From the NCBI GenBank assembly GCA_022565415.1, contig JAIUMT010000005.1:1-24156 (forward strand): 24,156 bases of DNA. Direction: 5' to 3'. Source of the DNA: Balneolales bacterium (GTDB lineage: Bacteria; Bacteroidota; Rhodothermia; Balneolales; HLUCCA01). Shown in pieces: positions 1-7,195 of this stretch. Position numbers and translations under genes: made by a program. The notes under the pieces are model-generated. The model saw nothing but the letters and a program-made list of their open reading frames with translations. It had not been told where the DNA came from and did no database searches. The stretch's first letter is position 1; the number at the start of each line of letters is the position of its first letter.

Positions 1-1
1 C

Positions 2-310
2 TCGGAGCTCCTACGCGAGCAGATCTTTATGCAGTTCGCCAAGGAAATCCCGTATTCGTTCACGGTAACGATTTCCGAATTCCGCGAAGAAGAGAAAATG
101 GACCACATTTACGCCGAAATCATCGTGAGTAGAGACAGTCAGAAGGGGATTTTGATCGGTAAAGGCGGAACGAAACTAAAAAAATTGGGCACAAAAGCGC
201 GCGAGCAAATAGAAATTTTAACCGGAAAAAAGGCTAATTTACAGCTGTTCGTGAAGGTTCGGGAGAAATGGCGCGACAAAGACAGCTATCTGAAAGGTTA
301 CGGCTACTGA
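2..310 (+). CDS. era: GTPase Era, C-terminal part (partial)
   Basis: This is the last 102 codons of Era, cut by the window start; the reading frame is already open at base 2, so the internal ATG at 29 is not the true start. Era is an essential GTPase that binds 16S rRNA near its 3' end and assists 30S subunit maturation. What remains is the KH-type RNA-binding domain: the family's Pro-Tyr-Ser stretch before the KH domain is visible (KEIPYSFTV), followed by the KH GxxG-containing motif ILIGKGGTKLKKLG and the KAREQIE helix, and the protein ends in the usual KDSYLKGYGY-like tail. The GTPase domain lies outside the window. Identification is secure from motif order and the C-terminus. Confidence 0.93.
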   Translation, partial: SELLREQIFMQFAKEIPYSFTVTISEFREEEKMDHIYAEIIVSRDSQKGILIGKGGTKLKKLGTKAREQIEILTGKKANLQLFVKVREKWRDKDSYLKGYGY

Positions 311-328
311 TATTTTTAAAAAAAATAT

Positions 329-356
329 TTGCATCGCTTTTAAAACTTCGTATTAT
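329..356 (+). promoter_or_regulatory. Candidate sigma70-like promoter downstream of era
   Basis: TTGCAT at 329-334 and TATTAT at 351-356 are separated by 16 bases. The pair lies right after the era stop codon and about 100 bases before a strong terminator, with no good ORF between. If active it would give a transcript of roughly 120 nt starting near 363. The region is AT-rich, so a chance match is possible. Confidence 0.35.
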
Positions 357-362
357 TACACC

Positions 363-487
363 CATGTCAAAAACAACACAAATACAAATAGCAACACTAC
401 GTTGTATGATGCTCTGTCAATAACAGGGCTTGAGTTGTTTATGTCATAATCAAAAAAAGCCCTCCAATTCTTGCAGGGCTTTTTTTG
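363..487 (+). ncRNA. Possible small structured RNA between era and the SAM riboswitch
   Basis: This non-coding stretch carries a perfect 7-bp hairpin (411-417 with 423-429, one G-U pair, 5-base loop), a weaker 4-bp stem (392-395 with 401-404), and an intrinsic terminator (458-463 with 475-480, then a T-run). A promoter-like pair lies just upstream. The 3' arm of the 411-429 hairpin contains AGGGCTT (425-431), which could also pair with AAGCCCT (457-463), the 5' arm of the terminator. The two folds are therefore mutually exclusive, as in an attenuator. It could equally be the era 3' UTR. I do not recognise an RNA family. Confidence 0.3.
452..486 (+). terminator. Intrinsic terminator after era, possibly bidirectional
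   Basis: AGCCCT (458-463) pairs with AGGGCT (475-480). The stem is extended by seven A residues on the left and seven T residues on the right, giving a classic Rho-independent terminator for era or the putative small RNA. The symmetric A/T runs would also allow termination on the opposite strand. Confidence 0.85.
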
Positions 488-512
488 TATCCGGAATGTT
501 CTTTTAAATACT
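485..512 (+). promoter_or_regulatory. Candidate promoter of the SAM riboswitch transcript
   Basis: TTGTAT (485-490) and AATACT (507-512) are separated by 16 bases. Transcription would begin near 519, where the first paired base of the riboswitch P1 stem lies. The -35 overlaps the end of the upstream terminator T-run, a compact arrangement. Support comes mostly from this positional fit. Confidence 0.4.
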
Positions 513-517
513 AGAAA

Positions 518-646
518 GCTCTTATTAAGAAAGGCGGAGGGATCAGGCCCTGCGATGCCTTAGCAACCGCCCCGGTGAGAATCGGGGGTCAGGTGCTAAA
601 TCCTGCCCGAAAGATGATTTTCATCTGACGGGAAAGATGAGAGAAG
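518..646 (+). promoter_or_regulatory. SAM-I (S-box) riboswitch
   Basis: The S-box landmarks appear in order. P1 5' strand is CTCTTATT (519-526), pairing with GATGAGAG (636-643). P2 GGCGG (533-537) pairs with CCGCC (566-570), and the conserved GGAGGGATCAGGCCC and GATGCCTTAGCAACC segments lie around it. The P3 hairpin is followed by GGTGCTAAATCCTGCC, then a P4 hairpin and the GGGAAAGATGAGA closing segment. The aptamer binds S-adenosylmethionine. The P1 3' strand extended to 646 (GATGAGAGAAG) can instead pair with 684-694 (CTTCTGTCATC) at 10 of 11 positions. That pairing consumes the 5' arm of the terminator at 680-718, so SAM should stabilise P1, free the terminator and switch off the downstream sulfur/methionine genes. 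Family membership is clear; the OFF-switch logic is inferred from these pairings. Confidence 0.95.
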
Positions 647-679
647 TTGGACTTTATCTGTTTTGTAAAAATAGATCTG

Positions 680-718
680 GCCTCTTCTGTCATCGTTTGC
701 GGAAGAGGCTTTTTTTTT
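680..718 (+). terminator. Riboswitch-controlled intrinsic terminator
   Basis: GCCTCTTC (680-687) pairs perfectly with GAAGAGGC (702-709) and is followed by nine T residues (710-718). The 5' arm overlaps the sequence that pairs with the P1 3' strand in the antiterminator form. This is the expression platform of the SAM-I riboswitch. Confidence 0.93.
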
Positions 719-798
719 GCTGAAAATCAGCTTTGATTCACTTTAAAACGTGACTCAGTAGCGACTTTCCGATAATTAAATTATAGATCAATCAACAG

Positions 799-1275
799 AT
801 GAAGAAAACGTTTAATACCTGGTACGACAAGAAGATGTACGCCACGCCCGAGCTGGCCGAGGAGACGAATCGTGTCGAACAGTTATTACAAAATGTGAAG
901 ACCGTGGCCATCGTGGGGATTTCCAAAAATCCGCAGAAGGATAGCCATTTCGTTGGACGATACCTGCAAAAACACGGAATCCGAATTGTGCCGGTAAATC
1001 CCGGTGCACCCGAAATTCTGGGCGAAAAAACCTATGCCGATCTTCAAAGCATCCCCTTCCCTGTTGATGTAGTCGACATCTTCCGCCGTCCTGAGGACAT
1101 TCCTTCAACCGTTCAACAAGCGCTTGCAATTAAAGCACCGCTGATTTGGTTACAGCTTGGAACCGGGACACACGACGAGCTCAAACAGAATGTACTAGAA
1201 CAAGGCGCCGAATTGATACAAAACCGATGCATAAAGGTTGATCATCAATTTCTTATTCGCGACAAACAACAATAA
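799..1275 (+). CDS. CoA-binding domain protein (YccU-like)
   Basis: A 158-residue protein of the CoA-binding (Rossmann-like) domain family related to succinyl-CoA synthetase alpha N-terminal domains. Visible signs are the nucleotide-binding turn AIVGISKNPQKDSHFVGRYL (about residues 37-56), the VPVNPGAPEILGEKTYADL segment, the VDVVDIFRRPEDIP strand-helix, and a LIWLQLGT segment near residues 115-122. Free-standing members bind CoA, but their physiological role is poorly known. It is the first gene behind the SAM-I riboswitch and precedes metY by 65 bases, so it is likely part of the SAM-repressed regulon. The ATG at 799 gives a normal full length; no strong Shine-Dalgarno site precedes it. I infer a role connected to acyl-homoserine or sulfur metabolism from context only. 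Confidence 0.85.
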   Translation: MKKTFNTWYDKKMYATPELAEETNRVEQLLQNVKTVAIVGISKNPQKDSHFVGRYLQKHGIRIVPVNPGAPEILGEKTYADLQSIPFPVDVVDIFRRPEDIPSTVQQALAIKAPLIWLQLGTGTHDELKQNVLEQGAELIQNRCIKVDHQFLIRDKQQ

Positions 1276-1340
1276 ACGACAACAAAACAGGGATATCGGA
1301 TTTCATCCGACAACCAAAACTTAACATTCAGGAATACACA

Positions 1341-2669
1341 ATGAGTACCAACGGACAAGACAAAGCATTAAAATTCGAAACCCTGCAACTTCACGCAGGT
1401 CAGGCACCCGACCCTACCACCAACTCACGGGCAGTGCCAATCTATCAAACCACTTCATACGCATTTAACGATACCGAGCATGCCGCTACCCTTTTCGCAC
1501 TAAAGGATTTCGGCAATATTTACACGCGTATCATGAATCCGACGACGGATGTTTTTGAAAAGCGAATTGCGGCTCTCGAAGGCGGCGTCGCTGCTGTGGC
1601 AACATCCTCCGGACAAGCGGCTCAGTTCCTTGCAATCGTAACCATAGCTCAGGCTGGCGACAATATCGTATCGACCAGCTACCTGTATGGCGGAACCTAC
1701 AATCAGTTCAAAGTCTCCCTTCCCCGTCTTGGAATCGGCGTGAAATTTGTTGAGGAAGACACTATTGAGGCTTATGAGGCTCAGATTGATGAGAACACCA
1801 AAGCCATTTACGTTGAGTCTATTGGAAATCCACGAAATAACGTTGCCGACCTAGAAGGATTGTCGAAACTGGCCCAAAAGCACGGAATACCGTTGATTGT
1901 TGATAACACATTTGGTGCTGGCGGATCTATAGTGAAGCCGATCAAGTGGGGTGCAAATATTGTAGTTGAGTCTGCCACGAAATGGATTGGCGGTCACGGC
2001 ACATCAATTGGTGGTGTTTTGATTGATGCCGGTAATTTCAACTGGGGTAATGGAAAGTTTCCATTATTTACAGATCCGGCGCCGGGATACCACGGTGTAA
2101 ACTTCTGGGAAGTTTTTGGCGATCAGGGTCCATTTGGTAACATTGCATTCGCCATTCGTGCGCGTGTTGAAGGACTGAGGGATTTTGGTCAGGCTCAGTC
2201 GCCGTTTAATAGCTTCTTGCTGTTGCAAGGACTCGAAACGTTGTCGCTGCGCATCGAACGTCATACTGAAAATGCGTTGAAATTGGCTAAGTGGCTCCAA
2301 GCGAATGAAAATGTTGAGTGGGTAAGCTATGCCGGACTCGAAGACCATCCGTACCATGAAGCGGCTAAAAAGTATGTTGAACAAGAGCGTTTCGGCGCAG
2401 TTCTCACATTTGGTGTTAAAGGCGGTTATGAAGCGGCTAAAACGTTCATCGATGGCGTTGAGCTGGCCTCACACGTGGCTAACGTGGGCGATGCCAAAAC
2501 GTTGGTAATTCACCCGGCCTCGACCACACATCAGCAGTTGTCTGACAAAGAGCAGGCATCATCTGGTGTAACCCAGGACCTGGTTCGAGTATCTGTTGGT
2601 ATCGAGCACATCGACGATATCATCAACGATTTCGAGCAGGCTTTCGCTAAAGTTCTGGCAACTGCGTAA
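1341..2669 (+). CDS. metY: O-acetylhomoserine aminocarboxypropyltransferase (sulfhydrylase)
   Basis: A 442-residue fold-type I PLP enzyme of the Cys/Met metabolism family. It converts O-acetyl-L-homoserine plus sulfide to L-homocysteine and acetate, the direct sulfhydrylation route to methionine. The N-terminal FETLQLHAGQ, YTRIMNPTTDVFEKRIAALEGG (split here by family convention around residues 61-82), TSSGQAA, the PLP-ring aspartate in LIVDNTFG (D188) and the Schiff-base lysine in ESATKWIGGHGT (K214) are all present. Length matches the long MetY subgroup rather than MetB/MetC. Together with MetX (the acetyl donor step) it forms the expected pathway, with MetX encoded about 0.9 kb downstream. 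It sits behind the SAM-I riboswitch and is followed by a terminator-like hairpin. An AGGA precedes the ATG. Confidence 0.95.
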   Translation: MSTNGQDKALKFETLQLHAGQAPDPTTNSRAVPIYQTTSYAFNDTEHAATLFALKDFGNIYTRIMNPTTDVFEKRIAALEGGVAAVATSSGQAAQFLAIVTIAQAGDNIVSTSYLYGGTYNQFKVSLPRLGIGVKFVEEDTIEAYEAQIDENTKAIYVESIGNPRNNVADLEGLSKLAQKHGIPLIVDNTFGAGGSIVKPIKWGANIVVESATKWIGGHGTSIGGVLIDAGNFNWGNGKFPLFTDPAPGYHGVNFWEVFGDQGPFGNIAFAIRARVEGLRDFGQAQSPFNSFLLLQGLETLSLRIERHTENALKLAKWLQANENVEWVSYAGLEDHPYHEAAKKYVEQERFGAVLTFGVKGGYEAAKTFIDGVELASHVANVGDAKTLVIHPASTTHQQLSDKEQASSGVTQDLVRVSVGIEHIDDIINDFEQAFAKVLATA

Positions 2670-2679
2670 ATAATTGAAT

Positions 2680-2728
2680 CGATTGGGCGGTGGTTTTTGA
2701 TGAAATCATCGCCCGAATCGGTCTTTTA
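2680..2728 (+). terminator. Terminator-like hairpin after metY
   Basis: Bases 2680-2694 pair with 2705-2720 over 15 base pairs (three G-U), with a single bulged G in the 3' arm and a 10-base loop. A short pyrimidine-rich GTCTTTTA tract follows. The T-run is weak, so termination may be partial, allowing some read-through into osmC. Confidence 0.7.
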
Positions 2729-2781
2729 CTACAAAAGTTAGTTAGACACCAAAATCATCATCTTACTAAATCAATACGAAA

Positions 2782-3348
2782 ATGGGCACTTTTTCAATTG
2801 CAAAACAGGAACAGAATCAGGCTATAGCGCAAGCTGTAACCGGAGTTGTAAACGCGATAAAAGATAATCATGATGCGGCACAGGCGACGTTCAAAGCGAC
2901 CTCATCGCTTCATGAAGGACTATTAGCTGATGTTCAAATCAGACAGTTCGATCTGGTGGTCGACGAACCAGAATCACTCGGGGGGACCGATCAGGGGCCA
3001 AATCCGGTAGAACTCGTGTTGGGTGCTTTCGCATCTTGCCAGGAAATCGTGATTGCGGCCTATGCGGCGGTTCTCGGAGTGGAGTTACAACGGGTGAACG
3101 TGAAGGCAACCGGTGAGCTGGACCTTCGTGGATTCTTCAACGTGTGTGATAAAATTCGTCCGGGGTTCAATAAAGTGAACTACGAGACGGAAATCATCAC
3201 AACCGAAACGGATTCGGCGAAGTTGGCACAGCTTAAGTTCTTTGCTCAAAACCGATGTCCGGTTCTGGATATTCTGCAGAATCCGGTGGAAACCGAAGGA
3301 ACTGTGACGTTCAAAGAAAAGGTTGAAATCAGCGAGTATGCAGAGTAA
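2782..3348 (+). CDS. OsmC/Ohr-family protein
   Basis: A 188-residue OsmC-like protein. The family fold and two redox cysteines are recognisable: C86 in GAFASCQEIV and C159 in FAQNRCPVLDIL. A third cysteine (C122) is in the middle. GGTDQGPNPVELVLGA (about 67-82) is the typical lead-in to the first cysteine helix. OsmC/Ohr proteins reduce organic hydroperoxides through the cysteine pair, but many OsmC relatives are encoded beside sulfur-assimilation or methionine genes, where their substrate is unknown. Here it lies between metY and metX, bracketed by hairpins on both sides, so it may be transcribed by read-through or from its own promoter. Compared with classic Ohr (about 140 residues) it has an extra N-terminal segment of roughly 40 residues. 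I infer a redox or persulfide-handling role in homocysteine synthesis; this is not shown by the sequence. Confidence 0.88.
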   Translation: MGTFSIAKQEQNQAIAQAVTGVVNAIKDNHDAAQATFKATSSLHEGLLADVQIRQFDLVVDEPESLGGTDQGPNPVELVLGAFASCQEIVIAAYAAVLGVELQRVNVKATGELDLRGFFNVCDKIRPGFNKVNYETEIITTETDSAKLAQLKFFAQNRCPVLDILQNPVETEGTVTFKEKVEISEYAE

Positions 3349-3365
3349 ACGCCTCTTTTAAAAAC

Positions 3366-3400
3366 AAAACCCCCGGAATGGGCAGAAACCGGGGGTTTTT
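3366..3400 (+). terminator. Strong intrinsic terminator after osmC
   Basis: AAAACCCCCGG (3366-3376) pairs perfectly with CCGGGGGTTTT (3389-3399), with a 12-base loop and ending in five T residues. It should separate the metY-osmC transcript from metX-thrA. An ATG in its loop (3378) opens the metX frame but cannot be the real start. Confidence 0.93.
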
Positions 3401-3419
3401 GAATCATCTTACTAGCATC

Positions 3420-3461
3420 GCAATCATAACGATTGCAACGGGTTCGAATGCACACTTTAAA
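3420..3461 (+). promoter_or_regulatory. Candidate metX promoter with overlapping dyad operator
   Basis: TTGCAA (3433-3438) and TTTAAA (3456-3461) with a 17-base spacer make a sigma70-like promoter just after the osmC terminator. The perfect dyad GCAATC-N5-GATTGC (3420-3425 with 3431-3436) overlaps the -35, where a repressor could bind. No second SAM aptamer is visible between here and metX. The binding protein is unknown. Confidence 0.45.
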
Positions 3462-3542
3462 ATAAAGAGAATCCGCGTAACCATAAACATGGAATACTTC
3501 ATTGTAATTCTTTGTTGTTGTGGTATTAGCAAAAATGATAAG

Positions 3543-4601
3543 ATGATCGGAAAAACTACATTATTTAAACTCAACCAGCCATTCACAACCGAATCGGGCT
3601 ACACATTCCCATCGCTTGAGGTTACCTATAAAACATGGGGAACTCTAAACGAGGATGGATCGAATGCGGTGCTCATTTGTCATGCCCTGACCGGCAATGC
3701 AGATGCTGACGAATGGTTTCCGGGGTTATTTGCCGACAAGAAAATCCTCAACCCAGAGGAACAGTTTATTATTTGCTCAAATGTGTTGGGAGGGTGTTAC
3801 GGATCGACAGGTCCGGTAAGTATTAACCCAGAGACCGGAAAGGCATATCAGGCTGATTTTCCGAAGATCTCCATCCGCGATATGGTCCGGGTGCAGCAAT
3901 TGCTGTTGAACAATCTCGGGGTTGAATCGATCGAACTGGCCATTGGCGGATCTATGGGCGGAATGCAGGTTTTGGAGTAGCTTGTGATGGATGATCGCAT
4001 CCAAAAAGCCGTTCTGATTGCAATGGGGAAATGCCATTCGCCCTGGACGATCGGATTCAGCGAAGCTCAACGGCGTGCAATTATGGCCGACAAAAACTGG
4101 AAAAACGGTTTTTATTCTGCTGATGCTCCTCCATCCGAAGGACTTGCCGCCGCCCGAATGATGGGAATGATGATGTACCGAAGTGCACCTGCGTTCGAGC
4201 GACGATTTGGTCGGGAGCTTCAAGATGGTCACGACGATATGCTTCAGGTAAACTCCTATTTGAATTATCAAGGCGACAAGCTCGTAAAACGTTTCGATGC
4301 AAACACATACATCCGTTTAACACAGGCAATGGATACGCACGATGTTGCCCGGGGTCGAGGAACATACGAGGACGTATTGGGTGCAATTCGAATCCCCCTT
4401 CTCATCATCGGCATCTCGTCTGATGTGCTTTATCCGGTTTCGGAACAGAAAGAATTGGCGAAACTCATTACACAAGGTATTTATTACGAATTGGTTTCAG
4501 ATGAAGGTCATGATGCATTCTTGATTGAATTTTCAAAAATGAAAGAGATCTATACTTCATTTAACCAAATGTTATTCAGCAACTTATCTACATTATTATA
4601 A
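3543..4601 (+). pseudogene. metX: Homoserine O-acetyltransferase, interrupted by an in-frame amber codon
   Basis: An alpha/beta-hydrolase-fold acyltransferase that acetylates homoserine for MetY. I chose the ATG at 3543 because MIGKTTLFKLNQPF matches the family N-terminus and upstream codons run into a terminator. The reading frame is intact for 145 residues, meets TAG at 3978-3980, and continues in the same frame for 206 more. Both halves are conserved: nucleophile S137 in AIGGSMGGMQVLE, then after the stop D294 in ISSDVLYP and H323 in DEGHDAFL complete the triad. The family has Trp at the stopped position (GGMQxLEW), so one TGG to TAG change explains it. Total length of about 352 codons is normal. 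It is either a recent nonsense mutation, a base-call error, or suppressed in vivo. The 3' half could restart at GTG 3984 but would lack the nucleophile. thrA follows 7 bases later. Confidence 0.88.
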
Positions 4602-4608
4602 CACATCC

Positions 4609-7053
4609 ATGTTGCATATCCTCAAATTTGGCGGAAGCTCAGTAGCTTATCCTGAGCGAATTAAAAATTCAGTTGAAATTGTTCGAAGAAGACTCAAAGA
4701 CGCGAAAGTCGCCGTGGTGGTATCGGCTTTGGGCGGAGTTACAGATGAACTTATCGCCTTAATGGACATGACGTGCTCCAGAGACGAAACATGGTCTGCC
4801 CGTTTCGAAAATCTGCAGTTGAGACACCATCAAACCGTCGATAAACTGGTCGAAGGTGATGCCAGAGTACAACTACGCCAGGAAATCGATACCCTTTTGA
4901 ACGACCTTCATCGCGTTTACGAGCGGATTTTTGCCTCGCGCGACATATCGGCTAAAACCCGTGACTATGTGTTGTCTTTCGGTGAGCGGATGTCGAGCCG
5001 AATTTTCGCAGCTGCACTAAACGCAGGCGGAATCAAAGCAAAGGCGTTCGAATCGCAACATTTTGTGCGAACAAACGATCGTTTTGGCGATGCAGATGTG
5101 GACTATGCCGAGACGAAAATATTGGTTAACAAGGCTCTGAATCCTGGAAATGGCACCATCCCGGTAATTACCGGATTTCTTGGGTCTACCATCAACAACG
5201 AAATTACCACATTGGGCAGGTCTGGGTCCGATTTCACGGCCGGACTAATGGGTCAGGCGCTTGATGCTCAATTCGTTGAAATTTGGACAGATGTAAACGG
5301 TGTGCTCACAGCCGATCCAAATATTGCCTCAACAGCGGTAACGATTCCGCGCTTGCATTACGCTGAAATTGCGGAAATGGCACATTTTGGCACGAAAGTT
5401 CTGCATCCGCGCACTGTTCTTCCGCTGGAAGAAGTGGATATTCCGATTGGGATTTACAACACGTTCGAGCCGGATAATCCGGGCACGTTAATTACCCAGG
5501 AGTACAGTCAGACCAACGGAACGTTAAAATCGGTCTCCCTCAAAAAGGATATCGTTTTGATTGGTCTTAAAAGCAAGGGACTAGACCGTATTGAGAATTT
5601 ATTATCGCGCACGATGTCTGCCCTACTCGCTGCAAATGTGAGTATTTTGTTTAACAGTGCCGCATCGGCTGAGTTCGGAATCACCTTCGCCATCAACGAC
5701 TGGCAAGTAGACAAAGCCCTCGACGAAATCGAAAAAGCATTTCGAAAAGAGTACGCTGCCGGACTCATCGACGAACCCCATGTGCTCGATCAGGTGAGCA
5801 TGGTTACGGTTATCGGAGACCGACTAGTTCACGATTTGGGTCTGAGCGGGGCTGTTTTATCCGTCCTCGGTGAGAATAATATCGCGCCATTAGCCAGTGC
5901 AAAAGGTGTCGGCAATCGGCATTTCAGCATGATACTACCCCGGGCACAGTCATTTACCGCAGTTAGGTTGCTGAACGATCACTTTTGTGTACATGCGCAA
6001 CGAGTTCGATTATTTGTTGCCGGCGCAAGTGGCAATATTGGAAAAGAAATTCTTAAGCAGATCACCGAGGGAGTGAATGATGAGTATGATTTGTCGGTAA
6101 TCGGAGTTTGCGACATTCGAAGCATGTATTGGGATGCAAGCGGAATTGATCCGTTGGAAGCCCCAAACCTATTGGAAAAATCACGCGAAATTACTGACTG
6201 GGGACTCATAGCAAACAAACTCATAACCGATTATCCGTACCGAAGTGTTTTGGTTGATTGTACAGGAGCGGCAGAAGTGGCGCTATTCTACAACAAATTA
6301 CTGAAGGCCGGCATCCACATAGCCACACTCAGCAAGCGCGCCAACACCATCGAGCAATCGTATTTCGATGAACTGATGCATTATACGGCGGCGAAGAAAA
6401 CGCATTACCTGTACGAAACCACCGCGGGCGCCGGACTACCCATATTTCAGACATTAAAAGATTTAATCCGGTCTGGTGATGAGATAACCAAAATAACCGG
6501 GGTATTCTCAGGCACAATGACCTATCTGTTCGATGCGCTTCAAAACGGAGAAACGTTTGGCAAAACCATCAAGAAAGCCCGGGAGTTGGGTTATGCGGAA
6601 CCCGATCCGCGCGATGATTTGTCGGGCAAAGATTCAGCCTGGAAATTGCTCGGAATTGCCCGGTCTATCGGACTACGAATCGGAATGGACGATATCGAAA
6701 TCGAAGACCTCACACCAGAAGGCTTACATCATGTATCGCTAGAAGAATTCTTCGCAAAAGTATCGGACTATGACGCGTCATGGTCGGCTTTAATCAGGGA
6801 AAAGTGCAAAGAAAATCACGTTCTGAGGTATATAGGAACCCTGGAAAACGGCAGAATCAAGTTCGGCGTTGAAGCCGTTCCTGCGATCTCAACTATGGGA
6901 GCTTTGGGTGGAATTGACAATCACGTAGCGATTTACACCAAGCGTTATAATGTGTCTCCACTGGTGATTCAGGGTCCGGGCGCTGGAAAAGAAGTCACCG
7001 CTGCAGGACTTTTGGCCGATGTTCAAAAAATTGCAATCCGAATTGTGAGGTAA
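4609..7053 (+). CDS. thrA: Bifunctional aspartokinase / homoserine dehydrogenase
   Basis: An 814-residue fusion catalysing two steps of the aspartate pathway: phosphorylation of L-aspartate and NAD(P)H reduction of aspartate semialdehyde to homoserine. The kinase domain (about 1-290) starts with KFGGSSVA (6-13) and contains FGERMSSR and TTLGRSGSDFTA (200-211). Tandem ACT regulatory segments follow (about 310-450), then the dehydrogenase with its Rossmann motif VAGASGNIGKEIL (470-482) and a C-terminal catalytic region containing DPRDDLSGKDSAWKLLGIAR. Length and order match E. coli ThrA (about 820). It lies 7 bases after metX and is probably cotranscribed, supplying homoserine for MetX and for threonine synthesis. 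The metX nonsense codon could reduce its expression by polarity. The ACT segments suggest end-product feedback, probably by threonine, inferred from family. Confidence 0.96.
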   Translation: MLHILKFGGSSVAYPERIKNSVEIVRRRLKDAKVAVVVSALGGVTDELIALMDMTCSRDETWSARFENLQLRHHQTVDKLVEGDARVQLRQEIDTLLNDLHRVYERIFASRDISAKTRDYVLSFGERMSSRIFAAALNAGGIKAKAFESQHFVRTNDRFGDADVDYAETKILVNKALNPGNGTIPVITGFLGSTINNEITTLGRSGSDFTAGLMGQALDAQFVEIWTDVNGVLTADPNIASTAVTIPRLHYAEIAEMAHFGTKVLHPRTVLPLEEVDIPIGIYNTFEPDNPGTLITQEYSQTNGTLKSVSLKKDIVLIGLKSKGLDRIENLLSRTMSALLAANVSILFNSAASAEFGITFAINDWQVDKALDEIEKAFRKEYAAGLIDEPHVLDQVSMVTVIGDRLVHDLGLSGAVLSVLGENNIAPLASAKGVGNRHFSMILPRAQSFTAVRLLNDHFCVHAQRVRLFVAGASGNIGKEILKQITEGVNDEYDLSVIGVCDIRSMYWDASGIDPLEAPNLLEKSREITDWGLIANKLITDYPYRSVLVDCTGAAEVALFYNKLLKAGIHIATLSKRANTIEQSYFDELMHYTAAKKTHYLYETTAGAGLPIFQTLKDLIRSGDEITKITGVFSGTMTYLFDALQNGETFGKTIKKARELGYAEPDPRDDLSGKDSAWKLLGIARSIGLRIGMDDIEIEDLTPEGLHHVSLEEFFAKVSDYDASWSALIREKCKENHVLRYIGTLENGRIKFGVEAVPAISTMGALGGIDNHVAIYTKRYNVSPLVIQGPGAGKEVTAAGLLADVQKIAIRIVR

Positions 7054-7077
7054 TTGGAAGTTACGAAAGGTTAGACT

Positions 7078-7104
7078 CCCGACCGGTTCATCGACTTGGT
7101 CGGG
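7078..7104 (+). repeat. Hairpin downstream of thrA
   Basis: CCCGACC (7078-7084) pairs with GGTCGGG (7098-7104) around a 13-base loop. No T-run follows directly; the next T-run is at 7133-7138. It may end the metX-thrA transcript weakly or protect its 3' end. Confidence 0.5.
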
Positions 7105-7108
7105 GGAA

Positions 7109-7133
7109 CTAAACTTGAAGTGTAGGTGCTCCT
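7109..7133 (+). repeat. 25-bp direct repeat, copy 1
   Basis: This shares 23 of 25 positions with the copy at 7171-7195; the shared core is TTGAAGTGTAGGTGC. Copy 1 runs directly into a six-T tract (CCTTTTTTG). Function and family are unknown. It could be a protein-binding site, or an end remnant of a mobile or intergenic repeat element. Confidence 0.75.
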
Positions 7134-7170
7134 TTTTTGTTTGTCTGCTGCATTAGCGGTTCCTTACTAG

Positions 7171-7195
7171 CTAAATTTGAAGTGTAGGTGCGCCT
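7171..7195 (+). repeat. 25-bp direct repeat, copy 2
   Basis: This differs from copy 1 (7109-7133) at only two bases and starts 62 bases after it in the same orientation. It lies inside a 7-bp inverted repeat, TAGCGGT (7154-7160) with ACCGCTA (7199-7205), so it would sit in the loop of that stem. Confidence 0.75.

Noticed and set aside
2758..3413. Shared 12-mer ATCATCTTACTA upstream of osmC and metX
   Set aside because: In a 24-kb window several chance 12-mer matches are expected, and the sequence on either side diverges.
3378..3542. Extended N-terminus of metX from the ATG at 3378
   Set aside because: The ATG lies in the loop of the osmC terminator and the added 55 residues do not look like MetX; the family N-terminus begins at 3543.
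3978..3980. Pyrrolysine or programmed read-through at the metX amber codon
   Set aside because: The position is tryptophan in the family, no special downstream structure is evident, and ric uses TAG as an ordinary stop. A point mutation or base-call error is simpler.
3984..4601. Independent gene starting at GTG 3984
   Set aside because: It is the in-frame 3' part of metX and lacks the nucleophile serine; no separate family resembles it.
7109..7195. Start of a CRISPR array
   Set aside because: Only two copies, imperfectly matched, with no third repeat at the same interval and no cas genes nearby.
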